Shown piece after piece: positions 39,984-54,725 of a DNA stretch of 64,000 nucleotides. The notes under the pieces were generated by a model that had not been told where the DNA came from, searched no databases, and saw nothing but the letters and a program-made list of their open reading frames with translations. The stretch comes from Bacteroidales bacterium (GTDB lineage Bacteria; Bacteroidota; Bacteroidia; Bacteroidales; Paludibacteraceae). The DNA lies in contig DUQG01000007.1 in NCBI GenBank assembly GCA_012837935.1, forward strand, positions 1-64,000, read 5' to 3'. A program made the position numbers and the translations under genes. How positions within the stretch are numbered: the first letter of the stretch is position 1; each line of letters opens with the position of its first letter.

Positions 39984-41042
39984 TTATTTTATCGTAACCA
40001 TAGTAGCACCAAAGCCGTACTCACGGAACGATGCATCTTGGAAATAGTAGTTTTTGTATTTGGATTTCAGTTCTTTTTCTATTTCACTACGCAATATTCC
40101 TTCGCCTTTGCCGTGGATAAAGACGATTTTCAGTCCTTTTTTCTTAGCGTTTTCGGCTAGCGTTTTTCTAAAAACATCCATTTGGTAATTCAGCATATCG
40201 GCATTGGACATTCCGACAGTGCTGTCAAGCAAGTTGTTGATATGTAAATCTACTTCTATAATCTCATTTTTTGCTTGCTTTTTTACCATCCGTGGACGTT
40301 TCTTTTCCGGTCGTTTATCGAACATAGCTTGTTTGATTTCTTCCGGTGAAATTTCGCTTAGACGTTTATAGTCCTGCTGTTCATTAAGGTCTATCAACAT
40401 GCATAAGTCATCAAAATAATCCGACTCTGTAAAGCTGTGTAGCTTGTAAAACTTTACGGTATTAATTTTTAGGTGGAAGTCAAGTGCATCTTGTTCAAAA
40501 TAAGCTTTTTCTTTCTTAAATGGAATGATTTGCACTCTCACTTGTTCCCAGTCGTTGAGATGAGATTTCTCTATATCAGCCAAAAACTCCTGCATATTAG
40601 GCTCTAAAATGCCATTGGCAATGCTTCTGCGACTGTCATTAGTGCCAATTACAAAGTTGTAGAATAAAAAATAGTTACTGTCGTTAACCAAGTAACATTC
40701 ATATCCTGTCGTTTCCATTCGTTTAATATCATGTGGGAAAAAAGCCAGTAAGGCTTTAAATGTTTCTCCTTCCGTTGTTTCAACAATAGGTGTGGGTTTT
40801 TGTATTTCCTCTTTCTTGGTTTCGGTAGTTGGAGTCTCTACTTTCGGTTTAGCCGAAAAATCTTTTAGCAGGAAATTGGTTTTTTCATTCACATCCGGTA
40901 TAACGACACATTCACGCGCCAACACGGGAATTTCAAAACCATCCTCATCTTCCACATAAACCAAACTTTGCTTACTATCAATGCGTGTAATTTTACCGCC
41001 ACCTACTTCGTTTAAAAATCGAACTTTATCTCCTATTTTCAT
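39984..41042 (-). CDS. DUF2027 and Smr domain protein
   Basis: 352 residues. N-terminal KOW/SH3-like start (MKIGDKVRFLNEVGGGKITRID), DUF2027 middle region (about 100-235) and a C-terminal Smr domain (about 268-352) with the DLHINNL start and the HGKGEGILR nuclease-type loop. Smr domains bind or nick nucleic acids, for example branched DNA or stalled-ribosome mRNA; the role of this Bacteroidetes arrangement is unknown. It is divergent from queA and interrupts the Sus-like locus. Confidence 0.85.
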   Translation of the reverse strand: MKIGDKVRFLNEVGGGKITRIDSKQSLVYVEDEDGFEIPVLARECVVIPDVNEKTNFLLKDFSAKPKVETPTTETKKEEIQKPTPIVETTEGETFKALLAFFPHDIKRMETTGYECYLVNDSNYFLFYNFVIGTNDSRRSIANGILEPNMQEFLADIEKSHLNDWEQVRVQIIPFKKEKAYFEQDALDFHLKINTVKFYKLHSFTESDYFDDLCMLIDLNEQQDYKRLSEISPEEIKQAMFDKRPEKKRPRMVKKQAKNEIIEVDLHINNLLDSTVGMSNADMLNYQMDVFRKTLAENAKKKGLKIVFIHGKGEGILRSEIEKELKSKYKNYYFQDASFREYGFGATMVTIK

Positions 41043-41131
41043 CTGTTTGTTTTTTTAGTTTAGAAGCTCGAAACACAAAAACACCAGCAAATTACTTTCA
41101 ACTTCGTGCTTCCGACTTCCGGCTTTTTTAG

Positions 41132-41139
41132 TATTTTTG
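41132..41139 (+). promoter_or_regulatory. -7 element of queA
   Basis: TATTTTTG, matching TAnnTTTG, 26 bases before the ATG at 41166. Confidence 0.45.
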
Positions 41140-41165
41140 TGCAAATTTACAAATTATCTATCTAA

Positions 41166-42389
41166 ATGACACCTTCTGACACAAAACATCTTACCTATAT
41201 AGAGAATTTTAGTTACAATTTACCCGATGAGCACATTGCAAAATATCCTTTAGATCAACGAGATAAATCGAAGTTATTAATATGGGATAAAGGCAAAATT
41301 ACCGAAAACCAATTTTCAAATATTTCAAATTTTTTATCCGAAAATTCACTTCTGGTTTGCAACAATACCCGTGTAATTCATGCTCGAATTGTCTTTTATA
41401 AAACTACAGGTGCACGGATTGAATTGTTTTGTCTGGAGCCGATAGAGCCGTCGGATTATGCACTGTCACTTTCTGCAAAGGGTGGCTGTGAGTGGAAGTG
41501 TATGGTAGGTAATCTTAAAAAATGGAAGCAAGGTGCTTTGGTACAAACGATAAATTTTTCGGATAAGGAAATCAAGTTCTCGGCAGAATTAATTGAAATA
41601 GTAGAAAATACCCATCGTATAAAATTTAGTTGGAATGATAAGAGTATCTCATTTTCTGAAATTTTAATGCAAATAGGTGAACTGCCTATTCCACCCTATT
41701 TGCATCGTAAAACAGAAGAGAAAGACAAACAAACTTATCAAACAGTCTACTCGAAAATAGAAGGTTCTGTGGCGGCACCAACTGCAGGCTTGCACTTTAC
41801 GCCGGAAGTTTTTCAGCAGTTAAAAGCAAAAAATATCCGTGTTGAAGAGTTGACGCTTCATGTGGGTGCCGGAACTTTTCAGCCGGTAAAATCGGAAACA
41901 GTGGAACAGCATACTATGCATTCCGAAACCTTTGTGGTGCATATTGATAGTTTGAAGGCGATTCTCAAAAATCTTGGAAATATTGTTGCAGTAGGAACTA
42001 CATCGGTTCGCACTTTAGAAAGCCTGTACTATATTGGTAGAAAACCTCTACAAGAAAATCAAGTTTTTTTCAAAGTAAATCAATGGGAACCTTACGAGGA
42101 GGCAGAAACAGAAATTTCAGTTGCTCAGTCGCTACAAAACATCATTGATTTTTTAGAAAAAACCAATCAAACCGAGCTACACGGGGAAACACAGATTTTA
42201 ATTAAACCCGGTTTTCAATTCCGCTTGGTAAACCGAATGATAACCAATTTTCATCAACCTCAAAGCACGCTTTTGCTACTTGTATCTGCCTTTGTGGATG
42301 GAAAGTGGAAGGAAATTTACGACTATGCACTTGCCAACAATTTTCGTTTCTTAAGCTATGGTGACAGTTCTTTGCTTGTAAAAGCGTAA
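41166..42389 (+). CDS. queA: S-adenosylmethionine:tRNA ribosyltransferase-isomerase
   Basis: 407 residues, longer than the roughly 350 of E. coli QueA but usual for the Bacteroidetes form. It transfers and rearranges the ribosyl part of SAM onto preQ1 in tRNA, making epoxyqueuosine. Family features: SYNLPDEHIAKYPLDQRDKSKLL near the N-terminus, CNNTRVIHARI, SVAAPTAGLHFT at about 203-214, HVGAGTFQPV and TNFHQPQSTLLLLVSAF near the end. It belongs to the pathway served by the transporter at 16741-17421. Confidence 0.93.
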   Translation: MTPSDTKHLTYIENFSYNLPDEHIAKYPLDQRDKSKLLIWDKGKITENQFSNISNFLSENSLLVCNNTRVIHARIVFYKTTGARIELFCLEPIEPSDYALSLSAKGGCEWKCMVGNLKKWKQGALVQTINFSDKEIKFSAELIEIVENTHRIKFSWNDKSISFSEILMQIGELPIPPYLHRKTEEKDKQTYQTVYSKIEGSVAAPTAGLHFTPEVFQQLKAKNIRVEELTLHVGAGTFQPVKSETVEQHTMHSETFVVHIDSLKAILKNLGNIVAVGTTSVRTLESLYYIGRKPLQENQVFFKVNQWEPYEEAETEISVAQSLQNIIDFLEKTNQTELHGETQILIKPGFQFRLVNRMITNFHQPQSTLLLLVSAFVDGKWKEIYDYALANNFRFLSYGDSSLLVKA

Positions 42390-42448
42390 TGTTGTGAGAA
42401 TTAGATAGATTGTTCTTTTGAAAATTTTCTATTCAAAAAATATTCACT

Positions 42449-42456
42449 TAACTTTG
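42449..42456 (+). promoter_or_regulatory. -7 element of the GH2 gene
   Basis: TAACTTTG, matching TAnnTTTG, 33 bases before the ATG at 42489. Confidence 0.45.
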
Positions 42457-42464
42457 CCGAATAA

Positions 42465-47987
<5,523 letters not shown>

Positions 47988-48055
47988 TTGTTGTAGAATG
48001 TTCGAAAATATTCAAGAGCACCCTATTTAGATTTCATTAATTCTCAGTTTTTTCT

Positions 48056-48063
48056 TATTTTTG
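48056..48063 (+). promoter_or_regulatory. -7 element of guaA
   Basis: TATTTTTG, matching TAnnTTTG, 27 bases before the ATG at 48090. Confidence 0.45.
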
Positions 48064-48089
48064 TAGAACATTTTTAAGCTCGGATTTCA

Positions 48090-49607
48090 ATGGAAAAGAT
48101 AATTATTCTCGATTTTGGTTCACAAACTACACAGCTTATTGGTCGCCGTTTGCGCGAGTTAAATGAGTATTGTGAAATATTACCTTACAATAAGTTCCCG
48201 GAAGATACCACTGATGTAAAAGGGGTAATCCTTTCTGGAAGTCCTTATTCTGTCTATGACCCGGCTGCGTTCAAAATTGATTTGAGTGGAATTCGTAAGA
48301 AATTTCCGCTACTTGGTATCTGTTATGGTGCACAATACTTGGCTTACAGTTCCGGTGGAAAAGTAGAATCAGCTGACAGCAGAGAGTACGGACGTGCTAT
48401 TCTTAGCGATATAAAAATCGGCGATGAACTTTTCAAAGGTGTGCACGTAGGGTCGCAATTATGGATGTCACACGGTGATTCCATTACTCAATTACCGGAA
48501 GGTTTTACAAAAATAGCTAGTACGAAAGATGTTGAAATTGCAGCGTTTCGTGTAGAAGGTGAAAAAACTTGGGGAGTTCAGTTTCATCCTGAGGTATTCC
48601 ATACATCAGAAGGTGTAATACTTTTGGAAAACTTCCTAAACATTTGTGGTTCTACCAAAACTTGGTCGCCTGCATCATTTATTGAAAGTACGGTAGCTGA
48701 ATTGAAAGAAACTATTGGAAACGATAAGGTCGTTCTTGGACTTTCCGGTGGAGTTGATTCTTCTGTTACTGCTGTATTGCTTCACAAAGCGATAGGCAAA
48801 AACCTTACTTGTATCTTTGTGGATCATGGTTTGCTTCGCAAAAACGAGTTTGAAGAGGTGTTGAGTGATTATGAACATCTTGGGTTGAACGTAATCGGTG
48901 TGGATGCTAAAGATTATTTCTATAAAAAACTGGCGGGAGTAACAGACCCGGAACAAAAACGAAAAATCATCGGTGCCGGATTTATTGATGTATTTGATGC
49001 TGAAGCTCAAAAAATAAAAGATGTGAAATGGCTGGCACAAGGTACTATTTATCCGGATGTAATCGAGTCGATTTCTATTACAGGTACGGTTATTAAATCG
49101 CATCACAACGTGGGTGGATTACCGGAAAAAATGAATTTGAAACTTTGTGAGCCGCTTCGTTTGCTTTTCAAAGATGAGGTTCGCAGAGTGGGTTATGAGC
49201 TAGGAATGATGAGTCATTTGCTGAAACGTCATCCGTTCCCTGGACCGGGCTTAGCCGTTCGTATCTTAGGAGAAATTACACCGGAAAAAGTACAGACTCT
49301 ACAAGAAGCAGATGCTATTTTTATCAATGCATTGAGAGAGTGGAATCTCTATGATAAAGTCTGGCAAGCGGGTGTGATTCTACTTCCCGTACAAACAGTA
49401 GGTGTAATGGGCGATGAAAGAACGTATAAAAATGCAGTGGCACTTCGTTCGGTAACTTCTACCGATGCCATGACGGCTGACTGGGCTCAGTTGCCTTATG
49501 ATTTTTTGGCAAAAGTATCCAACGATATTATTAATAAAGTCGAAGGTGTTAATCGAGTAGTCTATGACATTAGTTCTAAACCACCTGCCACAATCGAGTG
49601 GGAATAA
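48090..49607 (+). CDS. guaA: GMP synthase (glutamine-hydrolysing)
   Basis: 505 residues, typical. It converts XMP to GMP with ATP and glutamine. The class I glutamine amidotransferase domain (1-190) has C78 in GICYGAQ and H166/E168 in VQFHPEVF. The ATP pyrophosphatase domain has the PP-loop SGGVDSS at 219-225. The C-terminal dimerisation domain ends [14 protein letters not shown] as usual. A terminator hairpin follows at 49656-49682. Confidence 0.97.
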   Translation: MEKIIILDFGSQTTQLIGRRLRELNEYCEILPYNKFPEDTTDVKGVILSGSPYSVYDPAAFKIDLSGIRKKFPLLGICYGAQYLAYSSGGKVESADSREYGRAILSDIKIGDELFKGVHVGSQLWMSHGDSITQLPEGFTKIASTKDVEIAAFRVEGEKTWGVQFHPEVFHTSEGVILLENFLNICGSTKTWSPASFIESTVAELKETIGNDKVVLGLSGGVDSSVTAVLLHKAIGKNLTCIFVDHGLLRKNEFEEVLSDYEHLGLNVIGVDAKDYFYKKLAGVTDPEQKRKIIGAGFIDVFDAEAQKIKDVKWLAQGTIYPDVIESISITGTVIKSHHNVGGLPEKMNLKLCEPLRLLFKDEVRRVGYELGMMSHLLKRHPFPGPGLAVRILGEITPEKVQTLQEADAIFINALREWNLYDKVWQAGVILLPVQTVGVMGDERTYKNAVALRSVTSTDAMTADWAQLPYDFLAKVSNDIINKVEGVNRVVYDISSKPPATIEWE

Positions 49608-49655
49608 GTGTAGATTGCCACGTAAATAAATGTTTTAATTCAAAAATAATAAAAT

Positions 49656-49687
49656 GAAGTTGGTGCTAAAATCGCCAACTTCGTTTT
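49656..49687 (+). terminator. Terminator of guaA
   Basis: GAAGTTGGTG (49656-49665) pairs with CGCCAACTTC (49673-49682, one wobble), followed by GTTTTGCTT. Confidence 0.65.
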
Positions 49688-49715
49688 GCTTAATGGAAAA
49701 GCTGTTTTTACCAAA

Positions 49716-50486
49716 ATGATTGATACCCATTCACATATATACTCAGAAGAATTTGACGAAGATCGTGCAGAAATGCTGCAACGTGCTAAAGATGCGGGTG
49801 TTTTATCCATTATTCTGCCAAGCATAGATTCCGATTCTTTTCAGCGAATGATAGATTTGGAAATATCCAATCCCGACTATTGCTTTGTGGCTATAGGTCT
49901 GCACCCAACTAGTGTAAAAGAGGATTATCTGCAAGAGTTGGAACTAGTAGAAAGTGAACTAAAAAGAAGAAAATACATTGCCATTGGTGAGATAGGAATT
50001 GACCTTTATTGGGATAAAACATTTTACAAAGAACAACTTCACGCTTTCCAAACGCAGGTCGAGTGGTCGCTTGAATGCAATTTGCCAATTATTGTGCACA
50101 TTCGGGATTCTCACAAAGAAACCATTGAAGCACTTACGCCTTATAAAGATAAAGGTTTGAAGGGTGTTTTTCACTGTTTTACCGGGACAAAAAAAGAGGC
50201 GGATGAGATTATGGCATTAGGCGATTTTAAGCTTGGAATTGGTGGAGTAGTAACCTTCAAAAATTCCGGATTGGCTGAAAATTTGAAAGAGATCCCACTT
50301 GAAAAACTAGTGTTAGAAACGGATGCACCTTATTTGGCACCTACGCCTTATCGTGGCAAGCGGAATGAGCCTGCTTATACGGCTTTGGTTAGAGATAAAT
50401 TGGCAGAAATATATGCAAAAACACCTGAAGAAATCGATTTGATTACCACAAAATCAGCAAAAGAACTGTTTTTTTCGGTAGATTAA
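49716..50486 (+). CDS. tatD: TatD family deoxyribonuclease
   Basis: 256 residues from the ATG at 49716 (MIDTHSHIYSEEFDEDRAEML); an in-frame start at 49686 would overlap the guaA terminator. Metal-dependent hydrolase with 3'-5' DNase activity in this family. Metal-site motifs are present: DTHSH near the start, GEIGIDLYWD (about 90-99), IVHIRDSH (about 127-134), GVFHCFTG (about 149-156) and LVLETDAPYLAP (about 200-211). Confidence 0.93.
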   Translation: MIDTHSHIYSEEFDEDRAEMLQRAKDAGVLSIILPSIDSDSFQRMIDLEISNPDYCFVAIGLHPTSVKEDYLQELELVESELKRRKYIAIGEIGIDLYWDKTFYKEQLHAFQTQVEWSLECNLPIIVHIRDSHKETIEALTPYKDKGLKGVFHCFTGTKKEADEIMALGDFKLGIGGVVTFKNSGLAENLKEIPLEKLVLETDAPYLAPTPYRGKRNEPAYTALVRDKLAEIYAKTPEEIDLITTKSAKELFFSVD

Positions 50487-50497
50487 AAGATTTTTTC

Positions 50498-50505
50498 TAT
50501 CTTTG
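50498..50505 (+). promoter_or_regulatory. -7 element of tRNA-Ser
   Basis: TATCTTTG, matching TAnnTTTG, 37 bases before the tRNA. Confidence 0.5.
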
Positions 50506-50541
50506 TAACCCCAAACAAAATTTGGACAAAATATACACCTT

Positions 50542-50629
50542 GGAGAGGTGCTCGAGTGGTTGAAGAGGCACGCCTGGAAAGCGTGTATACCCCTAAAGGG
50601 TATCGCGGGTTCGAATCCCGCTCTCTCCG
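50542..50629 (+). tRNA. tRNA-Ser(GGA)
   Basis: 88 bases. Acceptor stem GGAGAGG (50542-50548) with TCTCTCC (50622-50628), discriminator G at 50629, CCA not encoded. Anticodon GGA at 50576-50578 within the loop CTGGAAA. The long variable arm (TACCCCTAAAGGGTA) and the GGTTCGAATCC T-arm are typical of class II serine tRNA. It reads UCC and UCU codons. Confidence 0.96.
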
Positions 50630-50637
50630 CAAAGTGA

Positions 50638-50683
50638 AATAAAAGAGTCGAACAAAATTTTCTTTGTTCGACTCTTTTATTGT
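50638..50683. terminator. Strong hairpin terminator after tRNA-Ser
   Basis: A perfect 19-base stem (50638-50656 with 50663-50681) with a six-base loop; the 3' arm is T-rich. Probably terminates the tRNA transcript. Confidence 0.85.
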
Positions 50684-50711
50684 TTGAAAACAGTTAATCG
50701 ACTAAAATTCA

Positions 50712-50746
50712 AAATAAAGAGCGGATTCTGATAAAGAATCCGCTCT
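50712..50746 (-). terminator. Terminator of the korA-korB operon
   Basis: AGAGCGGATTCT (50718-50729) pairs perfectly with AGAATCCGCTCT (50735-50746); on the minus strand TTTATTTTG follows. A 15-base direct repeat AATTAACTAATCAAC occurs twice at about 50750-50780. Confidence 0.8.
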
Positions 50747-50785
50747 CACTAATTAACTAATCAACCAATTAACTAATCAACTACA

Positions 50786-51802
50786 CTATATTTCCCACTG
50801 CTCTAAGTTATCTACCAAATCATCAAAGCATTTGATTTTTGATTTGGCTTTCACTTCTTCTATTTGCTTGTCAAGAGCATCGTTGTAGGTTTCAGCTCGA
50901 ACTGCACGGATAACACCCAGTGCAATCGGCAAATCCGGACCTTGCATCATAGCCAATTCCCAGTGCAGTGTTGGGTTTGGATCTTCAGCATTGTGAACAA
51001 GGATATCTGCTTCTGTAATTCCGTTTTCACCGATAGTAACGGCTTTCAAACGTCCATTTTCCAAAATCAATCCTTTATCGCGATTTACGCCGTAAATCAT
51101 TGGTTTACCGTGTTCCAAGAATACAGTTCTATCTGGACGAGTATTTCTTTCTGCCAAATATCCGTGTGCGCCGTCATTAAAAATCACACAGTTTACCAAG
51201 CATTCAACTACCGATGTGCCTTTGTGTTTGGCAGCTTCAAGCATTACTTGCTGTGCATTTTTCAAGTCCACATCCAACAATCTTCCAAAGAAAGTACCGC
51301 GAGCACCCATTGTCAGCTCTGCAGGACGGAACGGTTCTTCAATCGTACCGTAAGGAGATGAATTGGTTACTTTACCTTTAAGCGTTGTTGGTGAGTATTG
51401 CCCTTTTGTAAGTCCGTAAATTTGGTTGTTGAAAAGCAATACATTGATATCAATATTACGTCTTACGCTGTGGATAAAATGGTTTCCACCAATTGCTAAA
51501 CAGTCGCCGTCGCCGGTGATTTGCCATACGGTTAAATCGGGATTAGCTGCTTTTACGCCGGTGGCAATAGCCGCTCCACGTCCGTGAATGGTGTGAAAAC
51601 CGTAAGTTTTCATATAATAAGGTAAGCGAGACGAACAGCCGATACCGGAAATTACTGCTGTTTTGTGCGGTGGTACGCCTAAATCAGCCATCACTTTTTG
51701 CAAGCTGTTCACAATAGCGTAATCCCCACAACCGGGACACCAACGTACTTGCTGGTCACTTTTGAAATCTTTTGCAGTATATGTCAATATTTTTGTTTCC
51801 AT
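50786..51802 (-). CDS. korB: 2-oxoacid:ferredoxin oxidoreductase, beta (TPP) subunit
   Basis: 338 residues. The thiamine-diphosphate subunit of 2-oxoglutarate:ferredoxin oxidoreductase, which makes succinyl-CoA and reduced ferredoxin or runs in reverse. WCPGCGDYAIV with C22 and C25 near the start; TPP-binding motif GDGDCLAIGGNHFIHSVRRN at about 98-117. It begins 3 bases after korA ends, so the two form an operon. Substrate preference (2-oxoglutarate against another 2-oxoacid) is inferred from family, not proven. Confidence 0.93.
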   Translation of the reverse strand: METKILTYTAKDFKSDQQVRWCPGCGDYAIVNSLQKVMADLGVPPHKTAVISGIGCSSRLPYYMKTYGFHTIHGRGAAIATGVKAANPDLTVWQITGDGDCLAIGGNHFIHSVRRNIDINVLLFNNQIYGLTKGQYSPTTLKGKVTNSSPYGTIEEPFRPAELTMGARGTFFGRLLDVDLKNAQQVMLEAAKHKGTSVVECLVNCVIFNDGAHGYLAERNTRPDRTVFLEHGKPMIYGVNRDKGLILENGRLKAVTIGENGITEADILVHNAEDPNPTLHWELAMMQGPDLPIALGVIRAVRAETYNDALDKQIEEVKAKSKIKCFDDLVDNLEQWEI

Positions 51803-51805
51803 GTC

Positions 51806-53656
51806 TTATTTCTTCAAAATTAGTTCAAACTGTTCTTCTAACTCAATAGCCGTAAATGGCTGCCCTTGTACCTTGTTGTATTGCATAATGTTCAGTCCGG
51901 GTATTTTTGAACGCAGGTAAGCTGCAAACTGTCCTGAATTTAATTCGCAAACAACAATATTCTTAAACTTTCTTAACACTTCTTCCGTGTTTTTGGGTAG
52001 CGGATTGATGTAGTTAAAATGCGCCAAAGCTACATTTTTACTTTTTTCGTTGATGGATGAAACAGCGTCCATCAGGTGTCCGCGTGTACTTCCCCATCCT
52101 ACAACGAGCAAGTCAGCATCTTCATTTCCGATAATTTCCAATTCAGGAATAGAATATTTTACGTTTTGCACTTTTTCAGCACGAGTATCTACCATCTTTT
52201 GGTGATTTACTGCAGCGGTAGAGATGCTTCCTTTTACATAATCTTTCTCCAAACCACCGTTGCGGTACTCAAATCCTTCCGTTCCGGGGATTGCCCAATA
52301 GCGAACTTTTGTCTCTTCGTTACGCGATACGGCATTGTAGTTTTTATAATCGGCAGGAACGTAATTCGGTTTAATTTCAGGCATGTCAGCCAATTTCGGT
52401 AGTTTCCAAAGTGATGTTCCATTAGCGATAAACGAATCGGTTAGCAAAATTACAGGTGTCATATTTTCCAATGCAATTTTTGCAGCCATATACGAATAAT
52501 GGAAACAGTCGTCCGGTGTGCTTGCAGCCATAACTACCGCGGGACTTTCGCCGTTTCTTCCGTAAAGTGCTTGCAGTAGGTCGGTTTGCTCAGTTTTGGT
52601 AGGCATTCCGGTAGAAGGACCGCCACGCATCACGTCAATAACCACCAACGGCAGTTCCGACATTACAGCCAATCCGATTGCTTCAGATTTCAATGCCAAT
52701 CCGGGTCCTGAAGTGCTTGTAGCTGCCAAGCATCCTGCAAATGATGCTCCGATAGCTGTAGCAATTCCGGCAATTTCGTCTTCACACTGCATTACTTTCA
52801 CACCCAAATCACGACGGCGTGCCAAAACCTGCATAATATCCGATGCAGGCGTAATAGGATAACTGCCAAGGAAAAGTTCTAAACCTGCTTTTTCAGCAGC
52901 AGCAATCAGACCGAAAGCCGTAGTTGTATTTCCGGAAATACTGGTGTATTTACCCGGTTTTGTATCACTTGAACGCTCAATCGTATAAGTCGGGATAGAC
53001 AAATGTAGGTTGTTGCCGTAGTTGTAGCCGTCGTTCATTACCTTGATATTGGCTTCAAGAACGGATGGTTTTTTCTTAAATTTATTTTCCAAAAAATGCT
53101 CTGCTTTATCCATCGGACGATTGAAAAGCCAACAAACCAACCCGAAAGCGAACATATTTTTGCTACGCAAAATACTTTTTCCGTCCAATCCAAAGCCTTC
53201 CAAACTCTTTTGAGTCAAGGTGGTCAGTTGGGTTGGGATTAAGTTAATTGTTTCGGAAACGCCTAATTCTACGAAAGGATTGTCGGTAGTAAATCCGGCT
53301 TTTGTCAAGTCATTTTCAAGAAAGCTGTCTTCATCATAAATAATCACACCGCCTTTTTTCACTTTGTGGATATTTGTTTTCAGTGCAGCGGGGTTCATCG
53401 CCACAAACACATCGGCTAAATCACCGGGTGTGTACACTTTGCTCGAACCGATATGAACCTGAAAGCCGGAAACACCACCCAATGTGCCTTGGGGTGCACG
53501 AATTTCAGCCGGATAGTCCGGGAACGTCGAAATTTCATTGCCGATTACGGCAGAAACGTTTGAGAACAATGTTCCTGTAAGTTGCATCCCGTCACCCGAG
53601 TCGCCCGCAAACAGAACCACTACATTGTCCACTTCTTTTACTTTGATTTTTTCCAT
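51806..53656 (-). CDS. korA: 2-oxoacid:ferredoxin oxidoreductase, fused gamma-alpha subunit
   Basis: 616 residues. The gamma domain is N-terminal (about 1-195, VVLFAGDSGDGMQLTGTLFSNV) and the alpha pyrimidine-binding domain follows (about 225-616, AAEKAGLELFLGSYPITPASDIMQ; STSGPGLALKSEAIGLAVMSELPLVVID). This fusion is the normal form in Bacteroidetes. It partners KorB, encoded just downstream. No separate ferredoxin-like (KorD) gene is adjacent. Confidence 0.93.
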   Translation of the reverse strand: MEKIKVKEVDNVVVLFAGDSGDGMQLTGTLFSNVSAVIGNEISTFPDYPAEIRAPQGTLGGVSGFQVHIGSSKVYTPGDLADVFVAMNPAALKTNIHKVKKGGVIIYDEDSFLENDLTKAGFTTDNPFVELGVSETINLIPTQLTTLTQKSLEGFGLDGKSILRSKNMFAFGLVCWLFNRPMDKAEHFLENKFKKKPSVLEANIKVMNDGYNYGNNLHLSIPTYTIERSSDTKPGKYTSISGNTTTAFGLIAAAEKAGLELFLGSYPITPASDIMQVLARRRDLGVKVMQCEDEIAGIATAIGASFAGCLAATSTSGPGLALKSEAIGLAVMSELPLVVIDVMRGGPSTGMPTKTEQTDLLQALYGRNGESPAVVMAASTPDDCFHYSYMAAKIALENMTPVILLTDSFIANGTSLWKLPKLADMPEIKPNYVPADYKNYNAVSRNEETKVRYWAIPGTEGFEYRNGGLEKDYVKGSISTAAVNHQKMVDTRAEKVQNVKYSIPELEIIGNEDADLLVVGWGSTRGHLMDAVSSINEKSKNVALAHFNYINPLPKNTEEVLRKFKNIVVCELNSGQFAAYLRSKIPGLNIMQYNKVQGQPFTAIELEEQFELILKK

Positions 53657-53681
53657 ATTGTATATGTTATTTATAAACCAA

Positions 53682-53792
53682 TTAAGAATTCAGCTTTCTA
53701 CTTTTTCTAAAACGGAAAAGCCAAGCTACACCTAATATTAAATGTCCGAAAATCCCCACATAGATTATCCATACAGCAAAAGAGTAGTGCAT
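53682..53792 (-). CDS. Possible 36-residue membrane peptide
   Basis: ATG at 53792, stop at 53682: MHYSFAVWIIYVGIFGHLIL followed by GVAWLFRFRKSRKLNS. One hydrophobic helix and a basic tail, a plausible small membrane protein or the remnant of a larger one (the frame is open for about 20 codons upstream without a start). It lies 25 bases upstream of korA on the same strand. Confidence 0.35.
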   Translation of the reverse strand: MHYSFAVWIIYVGIFGHLILGVAWLFRFRKSRKLNS

Positions 53793-53860
53793 TATCAGTT
53801 TACGCAGGAAGGGCTTTTTACCACTAAACTTCTTACGAAATACTGAACTTTAAATATACT

Positions 53861-53915
53861 ACTTAACTTTCCTACGAAGCACGAAACCCCTGCTTGCGTA
53901 TAGCTGATGTTAGGC
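53861..53915 (-). repeat. attC-like hairpin downstream of the GNAT gene
   Basis: On the minus strand it begins GCCTAAC (fits RYYYAAC) and ends GTTAAGT (fits GTTRRRY), 55 bases. The arms ACGcAAGCA and TGCTTCGT pair with one extrahelical C, as in integron attC sites. It starts 12 bases after the GNAT stop codon. Confidence 0.4.
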
Positions 53916-54725
53916 TTTCGTTTTTCATTATTTCAATTTATCTATTACTTTATCAAATCGACTATCCATACAAACACTTATATCAGTGGTCATAAACTTT
54001 CCGTCTAAAAACAGGCTGAAAATTGTTGCAGGACTTGGTGCATTTTGTGCTTCTACCATTGACTTGAGTTTTATTACTTGCAAAGGTAAATTTCTCTTCT
54101 TCGCGGTTTCAACCAGCGATTCTTTAGCGTGAAATTCAGCAAAAGGACACCTGTTTGAATAATAAACTACAATGCCTTTTTTATTGGGGCATTCGCCACT
54201 TTTAACGGATTCGTTGAATTTTGGATTAGGACTGTCATCATTGAATTTCAATGCCAATAAACTAAACCCACTTGAAATTCTTTCTATTTCTTCAAAGCCC
54301 TGTTTCAACAGCCATTTGGTATCACTCATAAAGTGAAACTTTTTTGTTCCGACCACTGTAACAAGTCCATATTTACCTTGCTTCTTTGCGTCCTCAATTG
54401 CAGATTTCAGAAGTGCTTTTCCATAGCCTTTACTCTTGTATTGACCGGATACCCAAAAGCAATTAATGTTTAGATAATTAAATGCTGTAATTGGAATCCA
54501 CGCATTTTCGGCAGGTCCGTATTCAATAAAGACCTTCGCTCTTTCGTTAATCCGTCTAAAAACATAGCCATTATTGAATTCCTTTCTTAGCCAATCTTTT
54601 TTAGCTTCATAACTATCTGCACATTTCTTATCTGAAATAGCACAACAAATATGCTCTGAAGAAATGTTTTCAATATTCAATTCAATGAGTTTTTCCATTT
54701 GCCTGTTTTTTAAATGAAGCCTAAC
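53909..54725 (-). mobile_element. Possible GNAT gene cassette
   Basis: The GNAT gene is bounded by 9-base inverted repeats GTTAGGCTT (53909-53917) and AAGCCTAAC (54717-54725). Both ends sit in attC-like hairpins that share AAGCA/TGCTT arms. The layout (GTTRRRY just before the gene, RYYYAAC just after) is that of an integron gene cassette. No integron integrase is present in the window, so the mechanism is only inferred. Confidence 0.4.
53928..54698 (-). CDS. GNAT family N-acetyltransferase with C-terminal thioredoxin-like region
   Basis: 256 residues. N-terminal acetyltransferase fold (about 1-150) with the acetyl-CoA loop region GQYKSKGYGKALLKSAIEDAKKQGK (split: QYKSKGYGKALLKSA at about 89-103). 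The C-terminal part (about 168-256: IVVYYSNRCPFAEFHAKESL, VETAKKRNLPLQVI) matches the YoaP-like domain found after GNAT domains in small-molecule or unknown-substrate enzymes. Substrate unknown. It appears inserted between korA and asnS as a cassette. Confidence 0.8.
   Translation of the reverse strand: MEKLIELNIENISSEHICCAISDKKCADSYEAKKDWLRKEFNNGYVFRRINERAKVFIEYGPAENAWIPITAFNYLNINCFWVSGQYKSKGYGKALLKSAIEDAKKQGKYGLVTVVGTKKFHFMSDTKWLLKQGFEEIERISSGFSLLALKFNDDSPNPKFNESVKSGECPNKKGIVVYYSNRCPFAEFHAKESLVETAKKRNLPLQVIKLKSMVEAQNAPSPATIFSLFLDGKFMTTDISVCMDSRFDKVIDKLK

Noticed and set aside
53909-54725. Reading the GNAT inverted ends as an insertion sequence
   Set aside because: No transposase and no flanking target duplication seen; the RYYYAAC/GTTRRRY arrangement fits a gene cassette better.
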